64,000 nucleotides of DNA, from NCBI RefSeq assembly GCF_013401995.1, contig NZ_JACBJI010000008.1, positions 115,695 to 179,694 on the forward strand. Reading direction: 5' to 3'. Source of the DNA: Flavobacterium agri. Lineage in GTDB: Bacteria > Bacteroidota > Bacteroidia > Flavobacteriales > Flavobacteriaceae. Below, in pieces: positions 1 to 8,143 of the stretch; the first letter of the stretch is position 1; every line of letters starts with the position of its first letter. The position numbers were made by a program, and so were the translations under genes. Under the pieces are notes generated by a model. It was not told where the DNA came from. It ran no database searches and saw only the letters and a program-made list of their open reading frames with translations.

Positions 1-516
1 CGAACGTTTCATGCGCGCCGTAACCGTAGAATCGACGATGATCGTGCGCACAAGGTCACCGACATCGGCCGTTTCGCCACCCGTGGAATGGATCGTCACG
101 CCAAAGTTTTTGAGTTCTTCGATGAGTTCCTCGGTTCCGTTGATGATCGCGGCCAAAACTTCGCCCGGGATCAGGTTTTTATTGCGTCCGATTGTAGACG
201 ACAACATGATGTTATCAGTCGCACCCACACATAAAAGATCGTCTATGTTCATGATCAGCGCGTCTTGTGCGATGCCTTTCCAAACAGACAAATCGCCCGT
301 TTCCTTCCAGTACATATAGGCCAAAGCCGATTTCGTACCTGCGCCGTCCGCATGCATCACGAGACAGTAGTTGCCGTCGCCGGTGAGATAATCGGGAACG
401 ATTTTACAGAAAGCTTTCGGAAAAAGTCCTTTGTCGATGTTTTTTATCGCGGCGTGAACGTCCTCTTTTTCGGCCGAAACCCCGCGTTGCGCGTAGCGTT
501 TGGAAGTGTCTGTCAT
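1..516 (-). CDS. purM: Phosphoribosylformylglycinamidine cyclo-ligase (AIR synthetase), 5' part only
   Basis: PurM closes the imidazole ring of FGAM to make AIR in cytoplasmic purine synthesis, using ATP. The visible 172 residues run from an ATG at 516 to the window edge, so the C-terminal half lies outside. Recognisable PurM features are the glycine-rich HADGAGTKSALAY segment (about residues 51-63), followed by DALIMNIDDLLCVGA and IHSTGGETADVGD, which line the ATP and substrate sites in this family. The start is supported by a TATCTTTG -7 element 19 bases upstream on the same strand. The convergence of several PurM motifs in one frame makes the call firm. Confidence 0.93.
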   Translation of the reverse strand, partial: MTDTSKRYAQRGVSAEKEDVHAAIKNIDKGLFPKAFCKIVPDYLTGDGNYCLVMHADGAGTKSALAYMYWKETGDLSVWKGIAQDALIMNIDDLLCVGATDNIMLSSTIGRNKNLIPGEVLAAIINGTEELIEELKNFGVTIHSTGGETADVGDLVRTIIVDSTVTARMKRS

Positions 517-534
517 GATTGTGTGTTGTGGCTG

Positions 535-542
535 CAAAGATA
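535..542 (-). promoter_or_regulatory. -7 promoter element of purM
   Basis: The minus strand reads TATCTTTG, an exact match to the Bacteroidota -7 consensus TAnnTTTG. It lies 18 bases before the purM ATG. No TTG is found at the ideal 19-base spacing upstream, so only the -7 half is supported. Confidence 0.6.
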
Positions 543-624
543 GTTTTATTATTTATTATTTATTTTCATTGTTTGCCCGAATCGACACACTCAAACGATA
601 ATAAACAATAAAAATAAAGAATAC

Positions 625-1410
625 TCAATTCCCAAGAATCTCCACTTCCACCCGCCTGTTCTCGTCCTGCTCTTTCTCGTTCTTTTCGGGAATCGGATGC
701 AACGGACGCGAAACCCCGTATCCTTTATAAGAAAGCCTTTCCGGCTCGATGCCGTTGCGAACCAAATAATTGTAGACCGCTTTGGCGCGTATCGTCGAAA
801 CATACGAGTAATCGCGCTCTTTTACGGTTTGGCAGCAGATGTGGCCCTGGATTTCCACCTTAAGCTTAGGATTCGATTTCATGATTTCGAGCAATTCGCC
901 AAGCACCGCACGCGATTTGGGCACGATTTGGTCGCTCATGTTGAAAAAATTCAGGTTGGGCAAACGGATTTTTTCTCCGACTACCGCTTTCTCCATAGTT
1001 TTCTGAAGCTCGCTTTTGGGTCTTGGATTGATTGTTTGTGAATCCGTTTCCAATGCGTACCTCACCGCGACTTTCCTGTTCTCGCTCCTTGTTTTCGATT
1101 GCAGGAAGTTCTCGCCATATCCTTTGAGTTCGAAATCATCGGCAAAAGCCATTTCGCTCGATTTGAGGTATTCCTTTACGGTTTCGGCTCGTTTTACAGA
1201 AAGGCTATCATTGTATTCGAGCGTTCCGATGCGATCGCAATACCCGTAAATTCCCGTCACTTCGGCTTTCGGATTTTGTACGATCCAGCTGTCGAGTTTT
1301 TGCTGTTGCGAAGGTTCGAGGTCGTAGTGGTCGAATTCGAAAAAGACTTCGGTTTGATTTTGGGCAAAGCCGAATGAAATCGAAAAGAGGAAGAAGAAAG
1401 CGAATTTCAT
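625..1410 (-). CDS. OmpA-family protein with two OmpA-like domains
   Basis: This is a 261-residue exported protein. A signal peptide ends at about residue 16 (FGFAQ). Two OmpA/MotB-type peptidoglycan-binding-like domains follow, roughly residues 22-125 and 145-261. The second ends with the typical NRRVEVEIL stretch, whose arginine and a preceding aspartate normally hold diaminopimelate; the first is more divergent (ENRKVAVRY). No beta-barrel is seen, so it is probably a periplasmic or lipid-free envelope protein that touches peptidoglycan. It is a paralogue of the gene immediately upstream, with the same architecture and even a similar AT-rich 3' flank, which points to tandem duplication. Confidence 0.85.
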   Translation of the reverse strand: MKFAFFFLFSISFGFAQNQTEVFFEFDHYDLEPSQQQKLDSWIVQNPKAEVTGIYGYCDRIGTLEYNDSLSVKRAETVKEYLKSSEMAFADDFELKGYGENFLQSKTRSENRKVAVRYALETDSQTINPRPKSELQKTMEKAVVGEKIRLPNLNFFNMSDQIVPKSRAVLGELLEIMKSNPKLKVEIQGHICCQTVKERDYSYVSTIRAKAVYNYLVRNGIEPERLSYKGYGVSRPLHPIPEKNEKEQDENRRVEVEILGN

Positions 1411-1492
1411 TACAATTTTTTATTGTTATTTTTTATTGGAATACGGACTTCCCTGTCGGAAGCAATGAATAAATAATAGAAATAAAAAATAA

Positions 1493-2380
1493 TCAATTCC
1501 CTAAAATCTCGATCTCGACCCGTCTGTTCGCCGCGCGTTCCGTTTCGCTTTTCTCGGGAATCGGAAACAAAGGCGCCGTCGTACCCAAACCTTTGTACGA
1601 CAGACGCGACTTTTCGATTTCGTTCATCACGAGGAATTGATAGATCGCTTTGGCGCGTTTGGTAGATAAATCGGTATGATCTTTAGGACTGCAGCACAAA
1701 TGACCTTGAATATCGATCCTGAGGTTCGGGTTTCGCTGCAAAACAAGCAACAGTTCGTACAATTTGCTGCGCGATTCGGGTACGATCGCAAAGGTGTTGA
1801 TCACGAAATTAAGGTTCGCAATCGTAAGCTTGTCGCCTTTTGTCGCATTGGTCATCTGGCGCATGAATTCGACGTCGAGCTTATATTCCGATTTCGTGCC
1901 GTCGGGATTGTCTACCGTGATGCGCTCCGGATACGTCACGATGCGTTTCTGCGGCTCGGGCGCTTTTTCGGGTTGGATGCCCAGGATTTCATTCTCACGC
2001 GGAATGTCTTTGGCTTCGATATAATAAATCACGGCTTTCCGGTTCTCGGCCTTGTTTTTGGAATGTTCGTGCAATTCGCCGAAACTTCTCGTCTTGAAAT
2101 CTTCACGGATCTTGATTTTGCCCGAAATGACTTTGTAAATCGTCGAAACCCGACGTTGGGCAAGCGAATCGTTATGGCCGAGGCTTCCGTCTTCGTCCGT
2201 GTATCCGTTTATGGCGACGATCTTGACGTCTTGGTTGGCGTCCATCCACTTTTGCAATCGCGCGGATTCGGTCTTTTTAAGGTCGTGTTTGTTGCTGTCG
2301 AAGTAAACCGGGAATTGTTGCTGCGCGTTGGCAAGTATGGGCGCTAAAAACAACAAAAGCATCAATATTTTAGCTTTCAT
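1493..2380 (-). CDS. OmpA-family protein, paralogue of the downstream gene
   Basis: A 295-residue secreted protein starting at MKAKILMLLLFLAPILANAQ; upstream in-frame ATGs (2386, and a non-ATG start at 2413) would add charged residues in front of a good signal peptide, so 2380 is preferred. Two OmpA-like domains are visible: about residues 22-125 (VYFDSNKHDLKKTESARL...GYTDEDGS...NRKAVIYY) and about 180-295, ending NRRVEIEILGN. Both OmpA genes probably form a two-gene operon separated by 82 bases. The family binds peptidoglycan non-covalently; a specific role is not visible. Confidence 0.84.
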   Translation of the reverse strand: MKAKILMLLLFLAPILANAQQQFPVYFDSNKHDLKKTESARLQKWMDANQDVKIVAINGYTDEDGSLGHNDSLAQRRVSTIYKVISGKIKIREDFKTRSFGELHEHSKNKAENRKAVIYYIEAKDIPRENEILGIQPEKAPEPQKRIVTYPERITVDNPDGTKSEYKLDVEFMRQMTNATKGDKLTIANLNFVINTFAIVPESRSKLYELLLVLQRNPNLRIDIQGHLCCSPKDHTDLSTKRAKAIYQFLVMNEIEKSRLSYKGLGTTAPLFPIPEKSETERAANRRVEIEILGN

Positions 2381-2443
2381 CTGCATAATTTGGGATATAG
2401 GAAAGGTACACAAAATAAAACTGGCATGCGAAATCTATTTCTA

Positions 2444-2451
2444 TATATTTG
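2444..2451 (+). promoter_or_regulatory. -7 promoter element before a T9SS cargo gene
   Basis: TATATTTG matches TAnnTTTG exactly and lies 18 bases before the ATG at 2470. It supports the shorter start MRKLTPILLL, because a longer reading frame would begin inside the promoter. Confidence 0.6.
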
Positions 2452-2469
2452 TTTCAAACAAAATTTAAT

Positions 2470-2916
2470 ATGCGAAAATTAACTCCTATCCTTTTACTGT
2501 CAATGGGTTGCGCGAGTGCACAATCGCTCGTGCAGACGGTGAATTCGGGAAGCCTCGTAACGGCTTCGTCCTCGGTTTCTGTGGGCGAGATCGTCGTCGT
2601 TCCCGTGAATCCGATTCAATCCCAAAGCGGCCTTATCGGCATTTTGACACAGAACGGCCAACTCGAGGTCGCCGAATTCAGTCCGGCGCCGAAAGTCGTG
2701 GCGTATCCGAATCCGACGACAGCCGGCATTTCGTTCAAGACCGATCTGAATCTCATCGGTGAGAAAGTCTCGGTTTTCGACCAATCGGGTAAACTCGTGT
2801 TGCAGCGTTTGATCGGAGGCGAGAACAATCTTGACCTGACCTCGCTTTCATCGGGCATTTACCTGATCCAATTCGAAAACAAAAAATTCAACGCATTCAA
2901 AATCGTAAAACACTAA
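2470..2916 (+). CDS. Small secreted protein with T9SS type A sorting domain
   Basis: The 148-residue product has a signal peptide (MRKLTPILLLSMGCASAQ) and a C-terminal domain from about residue 78. That domain begins with YPNPTTAGISF and ends with SSGIYLIQFENKKFNAFKIVKH, the signature of the Por/type IX secretion sorting domain. The mature N-terminal part is only about 60 residues long and has no recognised domain. The sorting domain is normally removed when cargo is attached to the surface or released. It ends one base before the next gene, so the two are likely co-transcribed and may act together at the cell surface. Confidence 0.82.
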   Translation: MRKLTPILLLSMGCASAQSLVQTVNSGSLVTASSSVSVGEIVVVPVNPIQSQSGLIGILTQNGQLEVAEFSPAPKVVAYPNPTTAGISFKTDLNLIGEKVSVFDQSGKLVLQRLIGGENNLDLTSLSSGIYLIQFENKKFNAFKIVKH

Positions 2917-2917
2917 A

Positions 2918-3973
2918 ATGAAGAAATTATTACTCTTATCGGCTCTTTTTATAACGTCACTGATTTTTGCCCAGATTCCGCAAGGCATTTCATATCAAGC
3001 CATCGCGCTTAACGGTTCGGGCAATGCGGTCGCGAATTCGAACGTCGGATTGCGACTTTCCGTGTTGAACACATCGGCGACCGGAACGGTCCTTTATACC
3101 GAAACGCACACGAAAATGACGAACGCCCAAGGTCTGTTCAACCTCGTCATCGGCCAAGGAACGCCAACAACGGGAACGTTCGCCGGAATCACTTGGGCAA
3201 ACGGTTCGAAATTCCTCAAAGTGGAAATGGACGCAGCCGGCGGAACGAACTACACGCTTGTCGGAACAACCCAATTGCTTTCAGTTCCTTACGCGATGGC
3301 AGCCGGAACATTAGCGGGTGCAACAGCTGGAAATTCCCTTGCCGACGTGGTTCAGGAAAGCCAGTACACGAACTTCGGTTTCATAGATTACAGCGCCAAC
3401 AAAGCCTACGTGTTCAATGCCATGACGGGAACTTGGTCGAACCAGCCCTATTCGGCCTCGGAATCTCCTGAAATGACCGCTACCGAGGGCAATTTCGCCT
3501 TTGTAGACTACACAGCCCACAAAGCCTATGCGTTCAGCGGAGCTGCGGGTACTTGGAGCAGCCAGACGTTTTCGGCTTCGGCATCTCCGAGCATAACGTT
3601 GTCGAAAGGAAATTTCGGTTTTATAGATTACGACGGTGCCAAAGTTTATGTTTTCAATTCGAAAACAGGAACCTGGAGCAACCAACCGTTCAATGCGAGC
3701 GCTTCTCCGGAGCTTTCGGGAAACTACGGTGCGTTCGGTTTTGTAGATTACAGTGCGAACAAGGCCTACGCTTTCAGCGCCAAAACCGGAACTTGGGCAA
3801 ACCAATCGTTCAACGCGTCTTCTTCGCCGGAGTTGTTGGTCGGAATCGGAAGTTTTGCGTTTTTGGATTACTCCGACAACAAGGCCTATGTTTTCAACGC
3901 GGCAACGGCTACCTGGGTTTCCCAAACCTTCAACGGAAGTTCATCACCCGACCTTTCGCAATCGGACAACTAA
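2918..3973 (+). CDS. Secreted protein with five 40-residue tandem repeats
   Basis: The 351-residue protein starts with a signal peptide ending at LIFAQ. Residues 20-130 resemble a Bacteroidota N-terminal module found in many exported proteins (PQGISYQAIALNGSGNAV...LLSVPYAMAAG). Residues 153-351 are five tandem copies of a 40-residue unit with the core G-F-I/V-D-Y-x-x-x-K-A-Y-V-F followed by T-G-T-W and a serine-rich linker. The pattern of aromatic residues and TW resembles beta-propeller blades, but this is inference. No T9SS domain is present although the gene is coupled to one that has it. Function unknown. Confidence 0.8.
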   Translation: MKKLLLLSALFITSLIFAQIPQGISYQAIALNGSGNAVANSNVGLRLSVLNTSATGTVLYTETHTKMTNAQGLFNLVIGQGTPTTGTFAGITWANGSKFLKVEMDAAGGTNYTLVGTTQLLSVPYAMAAGTLAGATAGNSLADVVQESQYTNFGFIDYSANKAYVFNAMTGTWSNQPYSASESPEMTATEGNFAFVDYTAHKAYAFSGAAGTWSSQTFSASASPSITLSKGNFGFIDYDGAKVYVFNSKTGTWSNQPFNASASPELSGNYGAFGFVDYSANKAYAFSAKTGTWANQSFNASSSPELLVGIGSFAFLDYSDNKAYVFNAATATWVSQTFNGSSSPDLSQSDN

Positions 3974-3990
3974 AAAACATCCGCAATAAA

Positions 3991-4018
3991 AAACCCGCCT
4001 CGAAAGAAGCGGGTTTTT
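3991..4018. terminator. Bidirectional intrinsic terminator
   Basis: ACCCGC and GCGGGT form a stem around a 10-base loop, flanked by an A-run on the left and a T-run on the right. It can serve both the secreted repeat protein (plus strand) and the glutamine synthetase gene (minus strand), which converge here. Confidence 0.8.
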
Positions 4019-4037
4019 ATTTGGAACGATTTGTCGA

Positions 4038-6227
4038 TTAACGCGTAAACAACAATTCGCGGTATTTGGTAAGTGTCCAGGTTTCGTCGTCTACCAAAAG
4101 CTCAAGCTTGTCGCAATGCTCGCGGATGATGTCGAAATACGGCTTCACTTTGTCGCAATACGCAGCCGCAGTTTTCTCGGCACTTGTAAGGTTGTTGGCC
4201 TTCTTGCGCTCTTCGGTCATCGCTTCTACATTAGTGTTGATGCCTTCGATATGCGCAGAGATTTCTTTGATCAGCACGATTTGCTCTTTCGCGATTTTCT
4301 CGAAGTCTTTTCCGAAGATTTCCTTCAAACCTTTGACGTTCTCGATCAACGTGTTCTGGTATTTGATCGCGGTCGGGATGACGTGGTTGCGGGCGATGTC
4401 GCCCAAAACGCGTCCTTCGATCTGGATTTTTTTAGTGTATTCCTCAACCTCGATTTCGTAACGCGCTTCTACTTCTACATGGTTCATGACGCCAAGGCTT
4501 TCGAAAAGCTCCATCGCTTTTTTGGAAACTTTCGCTTTCAACGCTTCCGGAGTCGTTTTGTGGTTGGAAAGCTTGCGTTTTGCAGCTTCTTTCTGCCAGT
4601 CGTCGCTGTATCCGTCGCCTTCGAAAAGGATGGCTTTGGTTTGCTTGATGTACTCGCGGAGTACGTTGAAGATCGCTTCGTCTTTCTTCAAACCTTTGCT
4701 GTCGATCAATGCATCTACCTCCTTCTTGAAGTCGATAAGCTGTTTGGCGACGATAGAGTTCAAAGTCGTCATCGAAACGGCGCAGTTTGCAGACGAACCT
4801 ACGGCGCGGAATTCGAATTTGTTTCCTGTAAACGCGAACGGAGACGTACGGTTACGGTCTGTATTGTCTAGCAAGACGTCTGGAATTTTACCGACTACGT
4901 TGAGTTTAAGATCGGTTTTTTCTTCCGGAGACAATTTTCCGTTGGTGACGTCTTCAAGTTGTTCCAACACTCTTGTCAACTGTTGTCCGATGAATACCGA
5001 AATGATCGCAGGCGGCGCTTCGTTCGCTCCCAAACGGTGATCGTTAGAAGCCGACGCGATAGAAGCACGCATCAATTCTTCGTATGTGTAAACCGCTTTG
5101 ATCGTGTTGATGAAGAACGTAAGGAACTGCAAGTTGCTCATAGGCGTTTTGCCCGGAGCCAAAAGGTTCACGCCTGTATCGGTTGCCAACGACCAGTTGT
5201 TGTGTTTCCCTGATCCGTTGACGCCTTTGAACGGTTTTTCGTGGAAAAGCACTTTGAAGAAATGACGCTCGGCCACTTTTTGCATCACGTCCATAAGAAG
5301 TGAGTTGTGGTCTACCGCCAAGTTGGTTTCCTCAAAGATCGGTGCAAGCTCGAATTGGTTCGGCGCTACTTCGTTGTGACGCGTTTTTACCGGAATTCCA
5401 AGCAACATACACTCGTTTTCAAGGTCGCGCATATAGTTAAGGACGCGTGTCGGGATTGATCCGAAATAGTGGTCTTCCAATTGCTGTCCTTTTGCCGAAG
5501 CATGCCCAAGCAAGGTTCTTCCCGTCAACAAAATGTCCGGGCGTGAAGCCGCCAAAGCCGCATCGATAAGGAAATATTCCTGCTCCCAACCCAAAGTCGG
5601 GGTTACTTTCTTTACATTTTTGTCGAAGTATTTGGCCACTTCGGTAGCCGCATCGTCGATTGCGCTCAACGCACGCAAAAGCGGCGCTTTGTTATCCAGG
5701 GCTTCACCTGTGTACGAAACGAATACGGTTGGGATACACAGTGTAGTTCCGAAGATGAAAGCTGGTGAAGTTGGGTCCCAAGCCGTATAACCACGGGCTT
5801 CGAACGTATTGCGGATTCCTCCGTTCGGGAAAGAAGACGCATCTGGTTCTTGTTGTACGAGTTGGCTTCCGCCAAATTTCTCTACCGGATCAGATCCGTC
5901 GAAAGAAGTTTCGAAGAACGCATCGTGTTTTTCTGCAGTCGCGCCCGTAAGCGGTTGGAACCAGTGTGTGTAGTGCGTAACACCTTTGGCAAGCGCCCAC
6001 TCTTTCATCCCCATCGCGATGTAATCGGCGAGTTTGCGGTCAATTTTTGTTCCGTGCTGCACGGCGCTTTGTACGGCTTTGTAGGCTTCCGGCGTAAGGA
6101 ATTGACGCATCGCCTTGTCGTTGAACACATTGCTGCCAAAAATGATCGATTTTTTGTCCAGCTCTTTTACCTCAACAGCTTTTCTGTTCGCTGTTTCCTT
6201 CAAAGATTGAAAACGGAAAGTTGACAT
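4038..6227 (-). CDS. glnN: Glutamine synthetase type III
   Basis: The 729-residue enzyme makes glutamine from glutamate, ammonia and ATP in the cytoplasm. Length and sequence match the GSIII (GlnN) family of Bacteroidota and cyanobacteria, which is much longer than GSI. Family-typical segments include HWFQPLTGATAEKHDAFF, the GWEQEYFLID metal/ATP segment, KTRHNEVAPNQFELAP and the NGSGKHNNWS glutamate site. The gene stands alone with its own promoter and terminator; a long upstream region could carry nitrogen-responsive control, but no operator is recognisable. Confidence 0.96.
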   Translation of the reverse strand: MSTFRFQSLKETANRKAVEVKELDKKSIIFGSNVFNDKAMRQFLTPEAYKAVQSAVQHGTKIDRKLADYIAMGMKEWALAKGVTHYTHWFQPLTGATAEKHDAFFETSFDGSDPVEKFGGSQLVQQEPDASSFPNGGIRNTFEARGYTAWDPTSPAFIFGTTLCIPTVFVSYTGEALDNKAPLLRALSAIDDAATEVAKYFDKNVKKVTPTLGWEQEYFLIDAALAASRPDILLTGRTLLGHASAKGQQLEDHYFGSIPTRVLNYMRDLENECMLLGIPVKTRHNEVAPNQFELAPIFEETNLAVDHNSLLMDVMQKVAERHFFKVLFHEKPFKGVNGSGKHNNWSLATDTGVNLLAPGKTPMSNLQFLTFFINTIKAVYTYEELMRASIASASNDHRLGANEAPPAIISVFIGQQLTRVLEQLEDVTNGKLSPEEKTDLKLNVVGKIPDVLLDNTDRNRTSPFAFTGNKFEFRAVGSSANCAVSMTTLNSIVAKQLIDFKKEVDALIDSKGLKKDEAIFNVLREYIKQTKAILFEGDGYSDDWQKEAAKRKLSNHKTTPEALKAKVSKKAMELFESLGVMNHVEVEARYEIEVEEYTKKIQIEGRVLGDIARNHVIPTAIKYQNTLIENVKGLKEIFGKDFEKIAKEQIVLIKEISAHIEGINTNVEAMTEERKKANNLTSAEKTAAAYCDKVKPYFDIIREHCDKLELLVDDETWTLTKYRELLFTR

Positions 6228-6267
6228 AAGTTATGTTTTAAAGTATTAAACCCTAATTAATTTGGTG

Positions 6268-6275
6268 CAAATATA
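6268..6275 (-). promoter_or_regulatory. -7 promoter element of glnN
   Basis: The minus strand reads TATATTTG, an exact TAnnTTTG match, 40 bases before the glnN ATG. No TTG is present at 19-base spacing. The leader would therefore be about 35 bases long. Confidence 0.5.
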
Positions 6276-6373
6276 GATGATTTTTGATTCTAAAAAACAC
6301 AATACCCTATTTTAAGAGGGGTGATTTTGAAAATTTATCAACATTTGATGTTTTACCCCTATTTTTTTGACAA

Positions 6374-6570
6374 TGGATGATAGACGGATAGATAATAGAC
6401 ACACTCCAGACTCGGTTTCAGCATTTGTGGACGTAGTTGGATTTTCCGTCAATTGGATTATTATAGATTTTCGTCAATCGGACGTCTTTCATCTTTTAGT
6501 CTTTCATCTTTTAGTCTTTCATCTATCCGTCTATTATCTATAAGTCTATTATCTATAAGTCTTTCATCCG
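6374..6570. repeat. Degenerate short direct and inverted repeats in a 440-bp gene-free gap
   Basis: The gap 6228-6669 between divergent glnN and the YtxH-like gene holds three near-identical units based on AGTCTTTCATCTTTT (from about 6483) and two or three based on GTCTATTATCTATAA (about 6530-6562). A segment at 6374-6399 (ATAGACGGATAGATAATAG) is the inverse complement of the later units. Apart from the glnN promoter no other signal is seen in the gap. Confidence 0.55.
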
Positions 6571-6669
6571 TCTCTTAACGTTAATTAACTTAAAGCTCTC
6601 ACAACATCCTTTTACTCCTATTTTTTAATAGGTACTTTTAGAAGATAACACAACCTAAATTCATATATC

Positions 6670-6939
6670 ATGAACAAAAAAGCCATCATAGCGGGCGTAG
6701 CGATCGGGGTCGCCGCCTTGACCGCGGCAGGCATCATAGCGTACCGCAACCGTTCCAAAAAAGCCAAAATGAAAGATACGGCCGGTGATTATGCCGATAA
6801 ATTCAAAAGCAAGCTCAGCAGCCTTGAGCGCAAAGCCAAAAAAGAATACGCCCAGATCGTCGAGGACGGAGAGGAATTCGCCAATCGAGCGAAAGAACGG
6901 GCTACCCAATGGGCAAACAAGGCCGGAGCCAATTTATAA
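6670..6939 (+). CDS. Small YtxH-like membrane protein
   Basis: The 89-residue protein has one N-terminal membrane segment (IIAGVAIGVAALTAAGIIAY, about residues 5-24), then a basic patch RNRSKKAK and a charged amphipathic helix rich in lysine, glutamate and alanine. This matches the YtxH/gas-vesicle-like small stress proteins that are common in Bacteroidota. The role is unknown; such proteins are often induced by general stress. It is followed by its own terminator. Confidence 0.6.
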   Translation: MNKKAIIAGVAIGVAALTAAGIIAYRNRSKKAKMKDTAGDYADKFKSKLSSLERKAKKEYAQIVEDGEEFANRAKERATQWANKAGANL

Positions 6940-6943
6940 GAAG

Positions 6944-6967
6944 ACGACCTTTCGGGGTCGTTTTTTG
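6944..6967 (+). terminator. Intrinsic terminator after the YtxH-like gene
   Basis: ACGACC pairs with GGTCGT around a short TTTCGG loop, followed directly by six T residues. Confidence 0.8.
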
Positions 6968-7077
6968 TTTTTTAGCGATTTCCTTCACACATAATGTTGC
7001 AACGAAACCTCGCGAATCGTGTAATGGGATTGGCCGTTTTTGAAGGAAATTTGAAAACCTCAAAATGTGGGAAAAAT

Positions 7078-8088
7078 ATGAATGTCGTCAAACATGGATT
7101 GGTACTTGAAAAACGCGATCTCGCCTTTGAGATCGAAGGCGTGCTCAATCCTGCCGTGATTGTCGAAAACGGAAAAATCCACATGTTTTACCGCGCCGTC
7201 GCTTTGGGTAACCGATCGACTTTAGGCTATTGCACGTTCGCCAATCCGTTGGAAGTTGATTATCGCATGGACAAACCTTGCGTCGTACCCGAATTCGATT
7301 ATGAAAAACACGGCGTCGAAGATCCGCGCATCGTAAAAATCGACGACACCTATTATTTGTCGTATTGCGGTTACGACGGCAAGCATGCTTTCGGATGTGT
7401 CGCGACCTCATCCGATATGAAGAAATTTCACAAACACGGCATCATCGTCCCGAAATATCGCGCGGGTTTCTTGCGAAGCGGTTTGGCTTCTCAGCGCGAA
7501 GGATTGAACATCAAATATTTTCAGCCCGTTTCGGGCGACGATCAATATGTTTGGGACAAAAACGTGGTATTTTTTCCGCGTCGGCTAAACGGAAAATTGA
7601 CGTTCCTGCATCGCATCCGTCCCGGAATGCAAATGGTTCAGGTCGATTCTTTAGACGAAATCGGCGAAAAATTCTGGGAAAAATATCTGTCGGAGCTCAA
7701 GAAGAACATCGTACTGGATCCGAAATACGCCCATGAACTAAGCTATATCGGCAACGGCGCGCCTCCTATAGAAACCGCCGATGGCTGGCTGTTGATTTAC
7801 CACGGCGTGCACGATACCGTAGAAGGTTATATGTATGTAGCCTGTGCCGCGTTGCTCGACCTCGACGATCCTACAAAGGAAATCGCGCGTTTGCCACATG
7901 CGCTTTTCTATCCCGATAAGGAATGGGAACTCAAAGGCTATGTCGATTACGTCACGTTCCCGACCGGAACGGCCGTTGTAGACGACACTTTATATATGTA
8001 TTACGGAGCGGCCGACGAACGCATCGCCTGCGCTTCGGTCAAACTTGAAGAATTGCTTTTAGAACTCAAAAAATACCGAATCCAATAG
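7078..8088 (+). CDS. Glycoside hydrolase family 130 phosphorylase (mannoside phosphorylase-like)
   Basis: The 336-residue protein is a five-bladed-propeller GH130 enzyme. Members use inorganic phosphate to split beta-mannosidic bonds, releasing mannose 1-phosphate. Visible family features are the early IEGVLNPAVIVENGKIHMFYRA strand pattern, VEDPRI at residues 80-85 (the EDPR segment carrying the catalytic aspartate) and YHGVHD, which contributes to phosphate and sugar binding. The start at 7078 (MNVVKHG) is preferred over a frame opening at 6994, because the extra 28 residues do not resemble the family. No signal peptide, so it acts in the cytoplasm. The next gene is a glycosyltransferase, so the pair may build and recycle a mannose-containing glycan. 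Exact substrate cannot be read from the sequence. Confidence 0.87.
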   Translation: MNVVKHGLVLEKRDLAFEIEGVLNPAVIVENGKIHMFYRAVALGNRSTLGYCTFANPLEVDYRMDKPCVVPEFDYEKHGVEDPRIVKIDDTYYLSYCGYDGKHAFGCVATSSDMKKFHKHGIIVPKYRAGFLRSGLASQREGLNIKYFQPVSGDDQYVWDKNVVFFPRRLNGKLTFLHRIRPGMQMVQVDSLDEIGEKFWEKYLSELKKNIVLDPKYAHELSYIGNGAPPIETADGWLLIYHGVHDTVEGYMYVACAALLDLDDPTKEIARLPHALFYPDKEWELKGYVDYVTFPTGTAVVDDTLYMYYGAADERIACASVKLEELLLELKKYRIQ

Positions 8089-8143
8089 AATATAAATGAA
8101 CGACTGAACAAACGACAACTACAAACCAACAACTCAACTAAAA

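Noticed and set aside
2449..2469. Longer N-terminus for the small T9SS protein
   Set aside because: It would start inside the -7 promoter box and disrupt the signal peptide.
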